From Undaria pinnatifida (lineage: Eukaryota > Sar > Phaeophyceae > Laminariales > Alariaceae): a DNA stretch of 64,000 bases. The DNA is taken from NCBI GenBank assembly GCA_012845835.1, contig JABAKD010000026.1:9675699-9739698 (forward strand), in the 5' to 3' direction. The position numbers and the translations under genes are program-made. This document shows, in pieces, positions 53,960-64,000 of this stretch. Position 1 is the first letter of the stretch. Every line of letters begins with the position of its first letter. Below the pieces are notes generated by a model, which ran no database searches, was not told the DNA's origin, and was given only the letters and a program-made list of their open reading frames with translations.

Positions 53960-56900
53960 TTGCTGTTACGCACCCTCGACCTGATGCAGCGTTGGAATGA
54001 CCCAAACTGCATTAGGATCGTGCTTGAGCAAAACTACTGTTTTGTAAAACCGCCCTCCGAGTGCGTCGCGCTCCGAGTGCCATCTCCCTCTTGTTCACGA
54101 GTGTATTACCCGTGGTACACGGAACCCCCCCCGGTAATTATAAAACAATGCGCCCCAGAAGTACACCGATACCTTAAGTCCCAATTTTTATCTCGGCGGG
54201 TACAAGAGGTACACGGGTTTTTTGTGTTGAAAGGTCTGATTTTGTTTTGTTTTCGAGTGGACAAATCGGTGGTTCTAACCATCTCCCGAGCACCGCGCTC
54301 CGCGGCCGGGAATATCTACAATTGTCCATCACCCTCCGATCTTCTTGGTGACGTTGGAAACTACTTGTACTGCATCCTATTTCTTTACCCCGGTGCGTGC
54401 GATACCAAGTCTCCTCATTTCCTATCCATTCCGGATCCTCGCGGCAAATCCCGCACCAACCAGGGTCCATCCCCTCAACCCTCACAATATACAGCGTGCT
54501 CCGCATTCTTCTTCTGCTGTGGCCATGGGTAGTAAAGTTACGGTGAAGGGCCTTATCATTCTGTTCGAAGAAATTTGAAATAATGACCGAAGAGCATTTT
54601 TGCGGCCGGGGTCGTTGACGGCACTTCCACCGCCGCCACTGGCCCCGACCTATTCAGTCAAACCGGACCCCCCGACGTTTGGTACGGCCACCTTACACAC
54701 CGAGACTACGAGGACGGATCCCTCTACGAGAGACGCCCACGTGATACGACTGCGAGTTTTGTTTAGCGCCTGATGCCAAGAGTTTTTTTGTTTCTTGTGG
54801 GGGATCGCAACAACGCCGAAGGTACAGCGACGACTACGACAGCGTGTGTCGCCGCAATGGCATCCATGAGGCCAGTGCCGCGATGGTTTCAACGTATTAT
54901 GCCACCGAGTCTTCAGTCCTTCGTGCGCCACCAGCTCGTGTACTCAGGTTTGACCACCCCTCCACCTCCCATTTAAGCCAAGATAACCGTCCCAACCGAC
55001 ACGTTGCTGCTCACATCCCAACGCCGGCTTCCAATGCCGCCCACCCCACGCGGCCGCATATATCACCACAACGGTTCAAAATCGCTCGCCCATCACCGCG
55101 CTTTACCCCCTGCGTCCAATGCCCCCTGCTTTTGTTTGCTGATATTCGATCGCAACCGCATCCGGCGGGCCCACGGTATTAACGGGGCGGCACGCCAAGA
55201 CTCCCCTGTCTACGATATTGTAATTTTTGGGGTTATTGGCTACGTCGTACCCACCCGAATACGACTCATGCCGGCATTTTTAGACGCTCCGTCTGCGGAA
55301 ATCTGCCTGGTCGGATTTTCTTCCATGGAATTCCGGCCCACGTCCACCGCTGATGCAGTTGTACAAACGACTATCGACTCAAACCAATCCCCCTGCCGGC
55401 GCCGCCGCCTTTCTACGCCACGACCTGATTTGTCTATTTCTTTGCAATTCAGACCCATTCCCGCCGCTACTACAGTTTCAAAACGACCACAGAGCCGCCC
55501 ACCAAACTTATTGCCGCATTTCCTTACACGCCCCAAGCCCCAGCACCCACCACCCGTGAATCCACGGCATCCATACGCCTCATGCACCCTCCGCAACCAG
55601 CCCCCAAGAACGCCGCACGCCCCCCCCCTACGTCACCCACCGCTCCGGTCAAGACCACAGTTTTTTTTCCGACTACCATCTACACCAACATTCTTCTCTG
55701 CTCACCACCTACGTCACCGGTAATGACCGCTGAAACAGCGTCAGCAAAGTCGCCCAACGACGCAGACGCCACCCTATCCGTAATGGCCGCGACGGCGGCG
55801 CGACCACCCGAATTGTGACGCCCTCGACGCCTGCGTCTGTCTCACAGACCCCAAAAAGTGGTGGCTCGCAACCACCACATTTTGCGATGCGGGACACAAC
55901 CCGCGACGAGCATCATTCTCAACCGCCGGGCCATCGAGTACCACTCCGGTGGCTTTCGGGCGTTTCTCCTAACGACTGCATCGTGCCAGCTACACTTTCC
56001 CACCATAGCAACACCGCTACGCCTCTGGTGCGCTCAACCCAGATATGGGCATGCCTCAGTATATGGTTTTTACTTTCGGTATTTGCGGAGACCTGCGGAC
56101 CGTAAACCCGGCGCTATCACCTGGCAAAAACCCGCGACAACCAATGCTGTTCGTTGTTAATGCCGTGGCACCTATGTTTGGGTAGGAAGCGTCATGATCG
56201 CCTTTCTTCCTGGGCAACTGCTGCGACAACGACGACAACATCGACAGCAACAGCGTGACCGGGCGATAACTATTCCGGCACAAAACCCTGGACGCTACAC
56301 GCTGATCAACCGATACAGCACTCTCAATGCCATGCCATCTAATTGCGGGACGAGGGTCCAGCTTCAACTTTGTAAGAACTAGCTTCACCCACGCCCCCGT
56401 CCCCCAACAATCTACCCCCCCCCGCCCAGCCCCATATATGTGATATTGCTTGTCCAAACCTGATCTCCTTGTTCTGGAGATAGTCTTGACGTGTGGGTGC
56501 GAGGAGCTCTTGACGTCGAGCCCAACCGGGAAGCTCCACTCGACGTCTTTCACCGAAGAGCAAGGCTACGTGCCGAAGACTACGGCTAACAACGGTTCCG
56601 GACTACAGCACGAAGCTTCTCATACCGATTCCGGGCCATCGCATCCTGAGCCCGCCTCGCCCATTCATCGGCGGCTCCACCCGCGCTCGTCCTCAGACGT
56701 ACGCGTTTTTCATGTGCCAGCGGTGGGCCCGCGAACGACGGGTTCCCATTCGCTGACACAATGTTGACAGCCCCACTGCTCCTGGGCCCAAGGGACCATC
56801 CACTCATGACGACGGAACGTTCGCAATCATAGTTGATCAGGATATGCCCTGAGCCCCCTGCCCCGTCTTCCTCGGAGACCTCGTGAATTGCGTGGACATG

Positions 56901-57000
56901 GACCACAGGTAAGGCATTTCCTTGCGAGCTATATCCTTCACCACTCGGAGACAGGACCCCCAGCGTATTTTCTCCCCGCTCTTTCAAACGCCACCCACGG
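53960..57000 (+). other. Pyrimidine-rich region with overlapping open frames, unknown
   Basis: Frames at 53,960-54,532 (190 codons), 55,004-55,723 (239 codons, ending in a Pro-rich tail) and three overlapping frames at 55,815-56,160 are open for longer than their neighbours. One unlabelled frame near 56,030-56,185 reads as an ordinary-looking peptide (NPDMGMPQYMVFTFGICGDL). No domain is recognised. The C-rich bias lengthens open frames, so these may be relics of a mobile element or chance. Confidence 0.3.
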
Positions 57001-58660
57001 AGACCCTGCCAGAGACTCGGTGTACAATACCGAGACTCCCTTTGCAATCACGTGGACCCAGCCGGCTTTCTTCTCTAGATCAGCCAGCTGCACCCTCGCC
57101 ATCGCCGCGCGACAGTCCTACAGACATCCGGGACTGACCACTGCTTAGCGGCTCACCGCAGCCAGCCTACACCGAACGAATTATTCTTCTGGGACATTCA
57201 ACCCTTAGCAGTTCCACCCTTTTGGATTCTTTTTCTACGGTTTTTTTTCCTCATCGTGTGGAGTAATTTCCGACATCGCCCGAGACCGACAGTTTGAGGG
57301 ACACCACGACCCCGCAGCTCACCCGGCTTCGACCAAGTATCGGAACCGTTCCTACGACAGCCATGGACATTGGTTCCGAGACCGACAAACGGCAGAGCTC
57401 CTCCTTTATTACCTACCTGGGACAATGGTTCCGAGGCCGGCAAACGCCGGAAAATATTTCCGTACCACCATCCAGCGACCCTCGACATCCACCACTGCCC
57501 TCCCAGTTCGTATATCTAGCTTCGGCCGCGGTACACCTGGCAATCCCATCCATAGGCAGAAACATCAACCACTTTATTCGGTTGACAGCCGCCTTTCCCC
57601 CCTAATCCGCCGCGTTGCAAAAGAGTCGTCCCCTTTCGGTCTTGGCATTTCTTACCGAACCCTCCTATTACCGGCCTCGTTCCGACCCTTTTTTCAACGC
57701 GACAGAACAACTCTGCCGCGCCCCCTCTTCAATGCGACCGGTTTCCACGGAGCACATTTTGTACCGCCCCCCTCCATTGTCGCCGCGGCGCACCTGCCGA
57801 ACCCCCAGAACCTTCTCCACCCCGACGTGTTACCTAAGAGCCGCCTTGCTCCGGTCTCCGCCGATCCCGCCGAAACCACGGCAGACCGCCTGCACGCTCC
57901 CGACCACACGCGATCCAACTGAACCAGTGTGCTCGGATCCCGTCTTTCACGCCGAAGGTGACCGTCTGGCGATGTTCCGTACGGACTCGAGGATAGCAGC
58001 CATGCCCTCCATCTGGTTTGGTTGACTTCCTTGACATCGTCACCGATCTATCGTCGACACCGCCGACCATCTAGAGATAGCAGCCGCCCTCCTCCTCATA
58101 GTCTTGTTAGTTCTCCTTTCGACCAACGTTGGAGCCCCTACCGCCCCTTTTTCACGGCTACTCTGGCCCGAACCATCCCGCCTATACCAGGCCAACAACT
58201 GTACCTCTCGGGCAGCGTTTCAGTTTCCCCCCAACATACCTACGTCAACGACGACTTTTCCGTCTTCCCCAACCACAACGAACTCACGGTTTATCATTTC
58301 CGACCCAGCTCTTTAGCTAACCGCCATTAACCAGATCCGAACCCTCAACGGCCCCTCAGCCTTCCTCGAGGACACAACCACGGACGACCTTCCCAACCAC
58401 GCTTCACCAGCGCTCGCGCGCCAGTGCTTTCGTCTACACCGCCTTTCTTGTATCCACCTTGGTTCGCCAAAACGACGTTCTACTATCAGTGGATTATATT
58501 TCTCTTGCCGTAGGTATCCTTCTTGTCCAGCCATCGACTGGTTCTGTTTCCGTTGGCAATGAACACCAAACAGTTCCCCTCCAACACAACGGTCGCGAAT
58601 TCCCACCCGTCCCGGACGACACGTCAGCGACACAACCGCCGTTTGACTTAACAACCCTGT
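57001..58660 (+). other. Pyrimidine-rich region, continued
   Basis: Overlapping frames at 57,294-57,605, 57,425-57,922 and 57,615-58,025 are Pro/Ser/Thr-rich and match nothing I know. The strand bias is the same as in the coding part of element 1. Confidence 0.25.
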
Positions 58661-59265
58661 AGGTCTACCACCTAAACCTGGGCAACCCCTACCCGTCCCT
58701 TGAGGCACGTTTGTGACGCCACTGTTGCCACCCCCCCTACCCTAACATTTTTATAGTTTGACCATCTGAACCTGCGGTTTTGTTTCTTTCCGGTTATGAC
58801 CGCTTCGAGCCGGGCATCATCTTGGATAGGCTCGTTCCCCCGTCCCTCCCAACCCACCGCCACATCCCGTCGCTCCCATCTTTTGAGTTGGAGTCAACTA
58901 TTTATTCAAGCATGAGCGTTTCGAACCGAGTATCGGTTTGGGTGGGCTCGCTCCCGCTCCTCTCTGACCCACCTCTACCATTCCACCGCTCCCCTTTTTC
59001 CGAGTGTGTTTTATTTTTTCTCGGGCTCTTGAACCTCCCGAGCCTGGTACGTATGGGACATTTTACGCCAACAACCGGGCTCTTTCACGGCCTCTTTGCT
59101 GCTCACGTCGAACGATGCAATCAGCCCATCCCGAGTATCGATTTTGGTGGGCTAGTCCCCCCCCCCTTTCGACCCACCATCACCATCCGCCCCCATCCAC
59201 CGGCGACGCGCAAATCATGCACCTCTCCTGTTAAGCATTGACTAGGATGGGCTCAAGCCCCCTCC
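58660..59265 (+). repeat. GGGTGGGCTCG-type motif array resembling the element 1 pol linker
   Basis: Segments with CATCTTGGATAGGCTCGTTC (58,819), GTTTGGGTGGGCTCGCTCC (58,934), TTTTGGTGGGCTAG (59,142) and GGATGGGCTCAAGCC (59,247) recur at irregular spacing. The same motif occurs at 20,725-20,885 of element 1. Just upstream, AACCCTGTAGGTCTACC resembles AACCCCGTGGGGTTGCC at 20,616. This suggests an older relative of element 1 here. Confidence 0.4.
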
Positions 59266-59689
59266 CTCCTGCCCGATGCACCACCATGTTTCGCTGGAAA
59301 TACTTCGGTGACTCACCGATGCGGGCCATATCAAAAACCCGTCGACCCCTTCTCCGCCCCAAAACCTCCATCGGGTCCATTTCGTCCCATGACATCGCCT
59401 CCGGTTCGCTAGCCAGCTTCGAGAAAGGCGCCGAGGACGCTGGCGCTCCTCCTAGATCGGCTTTCTGGCCGTCCTTCGTTTTCCCCAGCGCCTACCATTG
59501 GCGCATCCCCTTTTAGCCCTCCTCATCTCTCGTCGGACCATTATCTTTCCAGAGCCGTCATTGCTCCACAGCCGCCGCTTGAAACTGTGGACAACCCTTC
59601 CGACTACGTTTTTTCTCGCCAGTACCTGCGGCTACACTTCCAAGAACATCGAACCCCCCCACTGCCGGACGAACACCGCCACGAGAGCT

Positions 59690-60055
59690 TTGTCGTCACT
59701 TGAGCTTCGCGGCTAGAGCTCTATCTTGATCAGATATTCGTGGTCACCTGAACATCGCGACCAGAGCTCCACCTCCACCAGAGTCCCACCTTTCACCAGA
59801 ACGTCGTCGTCACCTGAGCTTCACGACTAGAGCTCCATCTTAACCAGAGCTTCGTCGTCACCTGAGCTTCGCGACTAGAGCTCCATCTTGACCAGATCTT
59901 CGTCGTCACCTGAGCTTCGCAACCAGAGCTGCACCTTCAACGGAGTCCCACCTTTCACCAGAGCTTCGTCGTCGCCCGAGCATCACGACCAGAGATCCAC
60001 CTTCGCCAGAGCTCCACCTTTTACCTGAGCTCCACCTTCGTCTTCGGCGACTACT
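59690..60055 (+). repeat. Tandem array of about 48-53 bp units
   Basis: Seven or so units share TCGTCACCTGAGCTTCGCGA, CCAGAGCTCCA(C/T)CTT and CACCAGAGCTTCG. Units begin near 59,692, 59,740, 59,811, 59,859, 59,907 and 59,975. The array has few open frames. Confidence 0.85.
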
Positions 60056-60192
60056 TCATTCGATGCCTTTCCATTTCGAGCCACTACCAACGACAAGGCA
60101 ATTTTTTTTCTGGCCACTACCACCGGCCCCGGCGTCGTCGCCACCATCTATTTTTCGACAATCTGGGAAATATTTCACCGACTTCTGCAGCC

Positions 60193-60810
60193 ATGCACCG
60201 ATGGGCCTGCCGCTTCAAACCGCTACCAGCGGCGAGGCGCCCTCTTCCTGGTCACTACCACCAACTCCGGCGTCATCGCACCGTCAGCGCCGACCAGTTG
60301 GGACATAATTCGCCGACTCCTGCAGTAACCACGCCGGTAGGTCTGCTGCTCCTTCAGTTCGCTACTAATTGCCCCGGCGTCACAGCTATCGTCGGCAACT
60401 TGGGGCCTTCTCTACCGCCTATTCCAGCAACGACGCCGTCATCCTCGCTGCGTAAAATGCTAACTCCAATACCACGAGCACCGCAGGTATCTCCACTGGC
60501 CCACGTTAAAGGACAACTACAGCGTCAACGCTTGCGCCTGCATGTACGCTGCGGAACACGCACATTCCACCGTCTCGTACGCTATCCGCCACCTTCTTCA
60601 ACCAACTACATTGAATTACTGCAGCCTCGTCTGCTTCCGTCACAGAGCTCCTATCGCATCGTTCGCGTACACCCCGCTCTCACTGATTCGTGCTCGGAGA
60701 TCTTCAGCGCGTTTTACTGGAGCATCATCCGTCTCCAGCGCTCCTACCACATCTTCTGCTTACACTACGACGCCACCGCCTCGCGGTCGGAGCGCTACAG
60801 CACACCTTAG
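60193..60810 (+). CDS. Hypothetical 205-codon ORF
   Basis: A Pro/Arg/Ser-rich first half is followed by a more ordinary second half (for example LQRQRLRLHVRCGTRTFHRL and SEIFSAFYWSIIRLQRSYHI). I recognise no domain. It lies just after the tandem array in pyrimidine-rich DNA and could be part of a decayed element. Confidence 0.25.
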   Translation: MHRWACRFKPLPAARRPLPGHYHQLRRHRTVSADQLGHNSPTPAVTTPVGLLLLQFATNCPGVTAIVGNLGPSLPPIPATTPSSSLRKMLTPIPRAPQVSPLAHVKGQLQRQRLRLHVRCGTRTFHRLVRYPPPSSTNYIELLQPRLLPSQSSYRIVRVHPALTDSCSEIFSAFYWSIIRLQRSYHIFCLHYDATASRSERYSTP

Positions 60811-61134
60811 TACGACCACCAGCTGCATTTAATCGGATTGTTCTTCAGGCACCATCCGGTTCCAGGATCATCGTACAGCGTGTTTACTGCACATCTTCGC
60901 GCAGAACCATCAACGGATCGGCGTGTCTACAACGCGACAGATATATGTAGCCAGGGTATTATCGCGTTGAGTCGCACTTACCCTTGTGTTTTGTTGTCCA
61001 TCCCCCTAACCATGTTTCTTGAGTTCCTTCTTGGGTTTCTTCATGGGGATTGTTTTGTGCGCAGTGACATCTTGATTTTCTTTTTTGGGTTTGATTCTGT
61101 TATCAAGTTAGGTTCAAGGTGACTCTTCTTTGCC

Positions 61135-61629
61135 TTGACTTTTCGGGTTGTTCCACTTATGAGGAGCACGCATGTTTGCGCGCTTGTGTCGGTGTGCTAC
61201 CCCGGCCTGCCAGCCACTGATCTAGCTCGCTCCATTTTCGTAACCAGAGCGAAAATTTGTCACGGTTTTCATGTTCCTGTTCCCTCCTGTTTAGTCTGCC
61301 CCATTTTCGTAACTTGGTCACAAACCTGCCGTGTTTTCGTTTCCTTCCGCCGGTTTGGCCTACCTTTGTTTTTCAGCCGGAGAAATCGCTGTGGATTTGT
61401 TTTGGTTGGCCGTTCCCTTGATTTCTGCACTAAGTACGAAATAGGTGCATATTTGGGCAATTGTATATGTCTCCAAACCCGCTGTGGTATGATCATCTTA
61501 GCTCGTCGCCAGTTTTTTTCACTACGTACATCATTGGTACTTGTTGCGGCATCATATTTGTTTTTTTACTGCTACCGCTATGGATTATATGACGTAGCCC
61601 TTCCTCAACTCTTTGCACTACGTACGTAA
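61135..61629 (+). other. T-rich open frame, doubtful
   Basis: The 164-codon frame is rich in Phe, Leu and Cys because the DNA is T-rich. Its last third lies in the tandem array that follows. No motif supports a gene. Confidence 0.2.
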
Positions 61630-61830
61630 TAGGTGCTTGTTGAGGCGTCATATTTGTTTTCTTACCGCTATGGCATATATGTCTTAGCCCTTCCCCAACT
61701 CTTCGTACTACGTACGTCGAAGGTGCTCATTGAGGCGTCGTACTTTTTTCTCTTACCACTGCGGTATATGTCCTCTGGCCCTTTCTCTGTTTTCCGCATT
61801 ACGCACGCCGTAGGTGCTTGTTGAGTAGTG
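61520..61830 (+). repeat. Tandem array of about 90 bp units
   Basis: Four units share CTACGTACGT, (A/G)GGTGCTTGTTGAGGCGTC, TTACCGCTATGG and TAGCCCTTCC(C/T)CAACTC. They start near 61,523, 61,618, 61,708 and 61,799. Confidence 0.85.
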
Positions 61831-64000
61831 TTGTCCACCTTGTTTGCGTCATATCGCTCTGCACAAGTCCCCTCTTCTCGGTTGAACATCCAAGTGCTTT
61901 CGCGTATGTTTTCCCCGATTTTTCGTCGGTTAGCGTCCAATAGGTATGGCTCTATAGTAGGCCACATTTTCAGAGTTTCACGACGTCAACGTTTTGTTGG
62001 TAATTTCGGGTCCGTCGTTTGTTCACGACCTCCCCCTCTGGGCTTCTTTAGAGTATCAACCCCTAAACGCATGGACCTTTCGCTTGATTCTCATTAACCT
62101 GAACTTCGCTTGAACGCTGTGCATGCGCCCCGCTATAATTTTTAGAGTTGTACGTCATTTGCCCCCCCCTCACTCCGGCTATGGTATAAACCTGCGACAT
62201 CTTAACAGTTTCGTCTGATTCCTTCTCAGCCGCGATATCGTCTGCACCATGTGCGTACTATTTCGCAAATTTTCTGGGTCCTCCGTTGTGTTAGGACCGC
62301 TCTCAAGGTATGAGTTGGAATGAAATATATTGTGTTAGCTTGATTTTTCCATCTAAATTTTTCTTCCCCCTGCACTATGTGCCGGATGGAAACGTATTCC
62401 CCCTCCCCTCTGCAGTGTGTGAATATTTGGACAGTACTTCCACCCGACTCTGGCGTTCGTGCATTTTCGGAACCTATACCTTCCGCTTTCGCGTCCTTGC
62501 AACGCGGGTATTGTTTGTCTTCTTGATATTTCTGGACAAGCTTGCTCCGTAGTGGTTATCGCGGTGCGCAGCAAATGACTGGCCGTAGTAGCCTTCTCTA
62601 CTTTCTTCTGGAAGGATTTGTTCGTGAACTCCTAGTGCGCGTATTGTATTTGAACCCTACTGTCTCGGTACAATTCTACCTGGTAGGTACCAGTATAGTC
62701 AGTGTAATTCTCGTGCCCCCCCCAAAGTACCCAATTACAGTCTGAGTATCCTTGAGGCTCCAACAACGATTTACCGTAGTAGTATGCCTTCTGTCTTTAT
62801 GGCCGCATTCAAAGTATGGCATTTGTTCGTATTTCATTGATCTTCATGGACGCCTTGATCTTGAACTTGTGCCCAAGTTGTTACACTTTTCCACAGTACC
62901 ACCAGTGTTCGCTCTTGTGGTTTGCTTCCGCCTTGTGCCGCCGATGTAGCCTGCCCACTTTTCGTGAATACCGACGAACGATGGCGTTTCCGAACCATGT
63001 CGAGGTTTTCCATCGTCTCGTTCCCACCTCGCCGTATGCCATTGGCGGCTACATAGATGCTTCCCGCGTAATTTCTCTCGGTTTTTGGCGAGGCATGGAC
63101 TGCTTTTAATATTGCTGTTGGACTTTCCTTGCGCCTTGGCATACTTCCCTTTTGTTGTGGTGTCTTCCTTACTTCTTCGCGAACTTCTTCCCCCAACGAA
63201 CTTCACTGCACTGTAGCCCTGGCCACTTAGTATTGCGGCATTACAGTTATTGCTGCCGCGTATGGTCTCACATAGTCGACCATTGGCATCACATTGAGCG
63301 CCTCTCTTTGGCCCTACGTTAGCGGTCCCGTGCTGACTCTCCAGCCCATGTGTCGGCTCGCTTTGGCGTCCATCTTGTTTGGTTGTACCTGCCCCCAAGA
63401 GCCCCTTGCTGTCGGGCTCCGTTCTGGCTTTGGAGCCAGCGGATCTATTTCTTTGAACCACTATTTCTTACCCTTTCTCTCGGCACCCCTGTCCCTACGG
63501 TCCCACGACACCGACCGCCGTCCTGGCTTTGCAGCTAACAGGTCTTGTTTATTTCCACCAGTTTGTCTTGTTTCTTTTCAGCATACCTGCCCATAGGGTT
63601 TAACGACACCGGCTTTAATCTTAGCTTTACAGTCCGTCCTGACTGCAGTTCACAGGCCTTCCCCTCTTGGCCCACGGTTTTATCTTGGCGTGCTGGCGTA
63701 CTTGTCGCATCGGTCTTACGTTTTAACCCCTGTTTGGCTTCGCAGCCCATTTAGGTTTTCCATGTTGACTCCCTTTCGTGTTGTGTTTTCATCAAAATTG
63801 TTTTCCTAAAGTAGCCTTTCAATGCCCCTTGCTATGGACCCTCCTATTTTTTGTCAGGCTGCAGTACGATGCTATGACACGATTTGCCTACTTCCTGTTT
63901 TTCCGTGCATTTTTCTCGGTTACCTTTTTAGGGTTGCTCCACGTTGGCGACCCCGTGTTCCCGACGTATAGTACCTAGCTGCGGCTTTATTCGTACTGTC
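61831..64000. other. Unassigned T-rich sequence
   Basis: There are only short frames and no known domain. A purine-rich 205-codon frame on the minus strand (62,844-63,461) is best explained by composition. Loose repeats of CTGGCTTTG(G/C)AGC-like text occur between 63,425 and 63,750. Confidence 0.3.

Noticed and set aside
62844-63461. 205-codon purine-rich minus-strand frame
   Set aside because: The low-complexity Gly/Lys/Ser/Thr content follows from T- and C-rich plus-strand DNA, and there is no recognisable domain.

Overview
This window is eukaryotic nuclear DNA from a gene-poor, transposon-rich region. I found no bacterial-style operon, no intact host gene and no canonical tRNA or rRNA gene. 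The organism is not identifiable with certainty. Two chromodomain-bearing Ty3/gypsy elements, pogo/mariner-type DNA elements and heavy repeat content would suit an alga or another protist (red or brown algal, or oomycete-like), but that is a guess.

Layout. (1) About 0.5-11.7 kb is a mosaic of repeat modules that recur at 25-36 kb and 38-40 kb in much the same order. Comparing the copies dates the insertions: several mobile elements sit in one copy and are missing from the other. (2) 11,670-24,933 is one long LTR retrotransposon (element 1, 13.3 kb). It has 270-274 bp LTRs ending TGTTAA...TTAACA, a candidate primer-binding site, a 3.5 kb leader full of minisatellites, a decayed gag with a CCHC zinc knuckle, a NADAR (YbiA-like) domain, the second half of RNase H, a nearly intact integrase, a chromodomain and a further C-terminal module. 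The reverse transcriptase core seems to be deleted. The uninterrupted insertion site survives in a paralogous copy near 28,590. (3) 24.9-40.25 kb is the second repeat mosaic. It holds a 180-bp TA-flanked MITE, a 207-bp element with an 8-bp target duplication, a 729-bp pogo-like derivative, a 372-bp TRIM-like element and tRNA-related SINE-like sequence. (4) About 40.3-48.7 kb is a second, heavily decayed Ty3/gypsy element (element 2) with recognisable protease, RT, RNase H, integrase and chromodomain/C-terminal pieces. A 1.2 kb tandem array lies upstream of its protease. (5) 48.7-64 kb is largely unrecognised. It is pyrimidine-rich from about 54 to 61 kb, with short tandem arrays at 59.7-60.05 and 61.5-61.83 kb. 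Part of it resembles the post-RNase H linker of element 1, so an older relative may lie there.

How the parts relate. Elements 1 and 2 share the same pol tail: integrase, chromodomain, a linker with YRR, GER and GY motifs, and a small WxLG-type beta-rich module. This suggests one lineage that targets chromatin through its C-terminus. The most unusual feature is the NADAR domain between gag and the pol remnant of element 1, a domain known from NAD/ADP-ribose and riboflavin-intermediate metabolism. Almost all reading frames are broken by stops or frameshifts, so these entries are relics rather than working genes.
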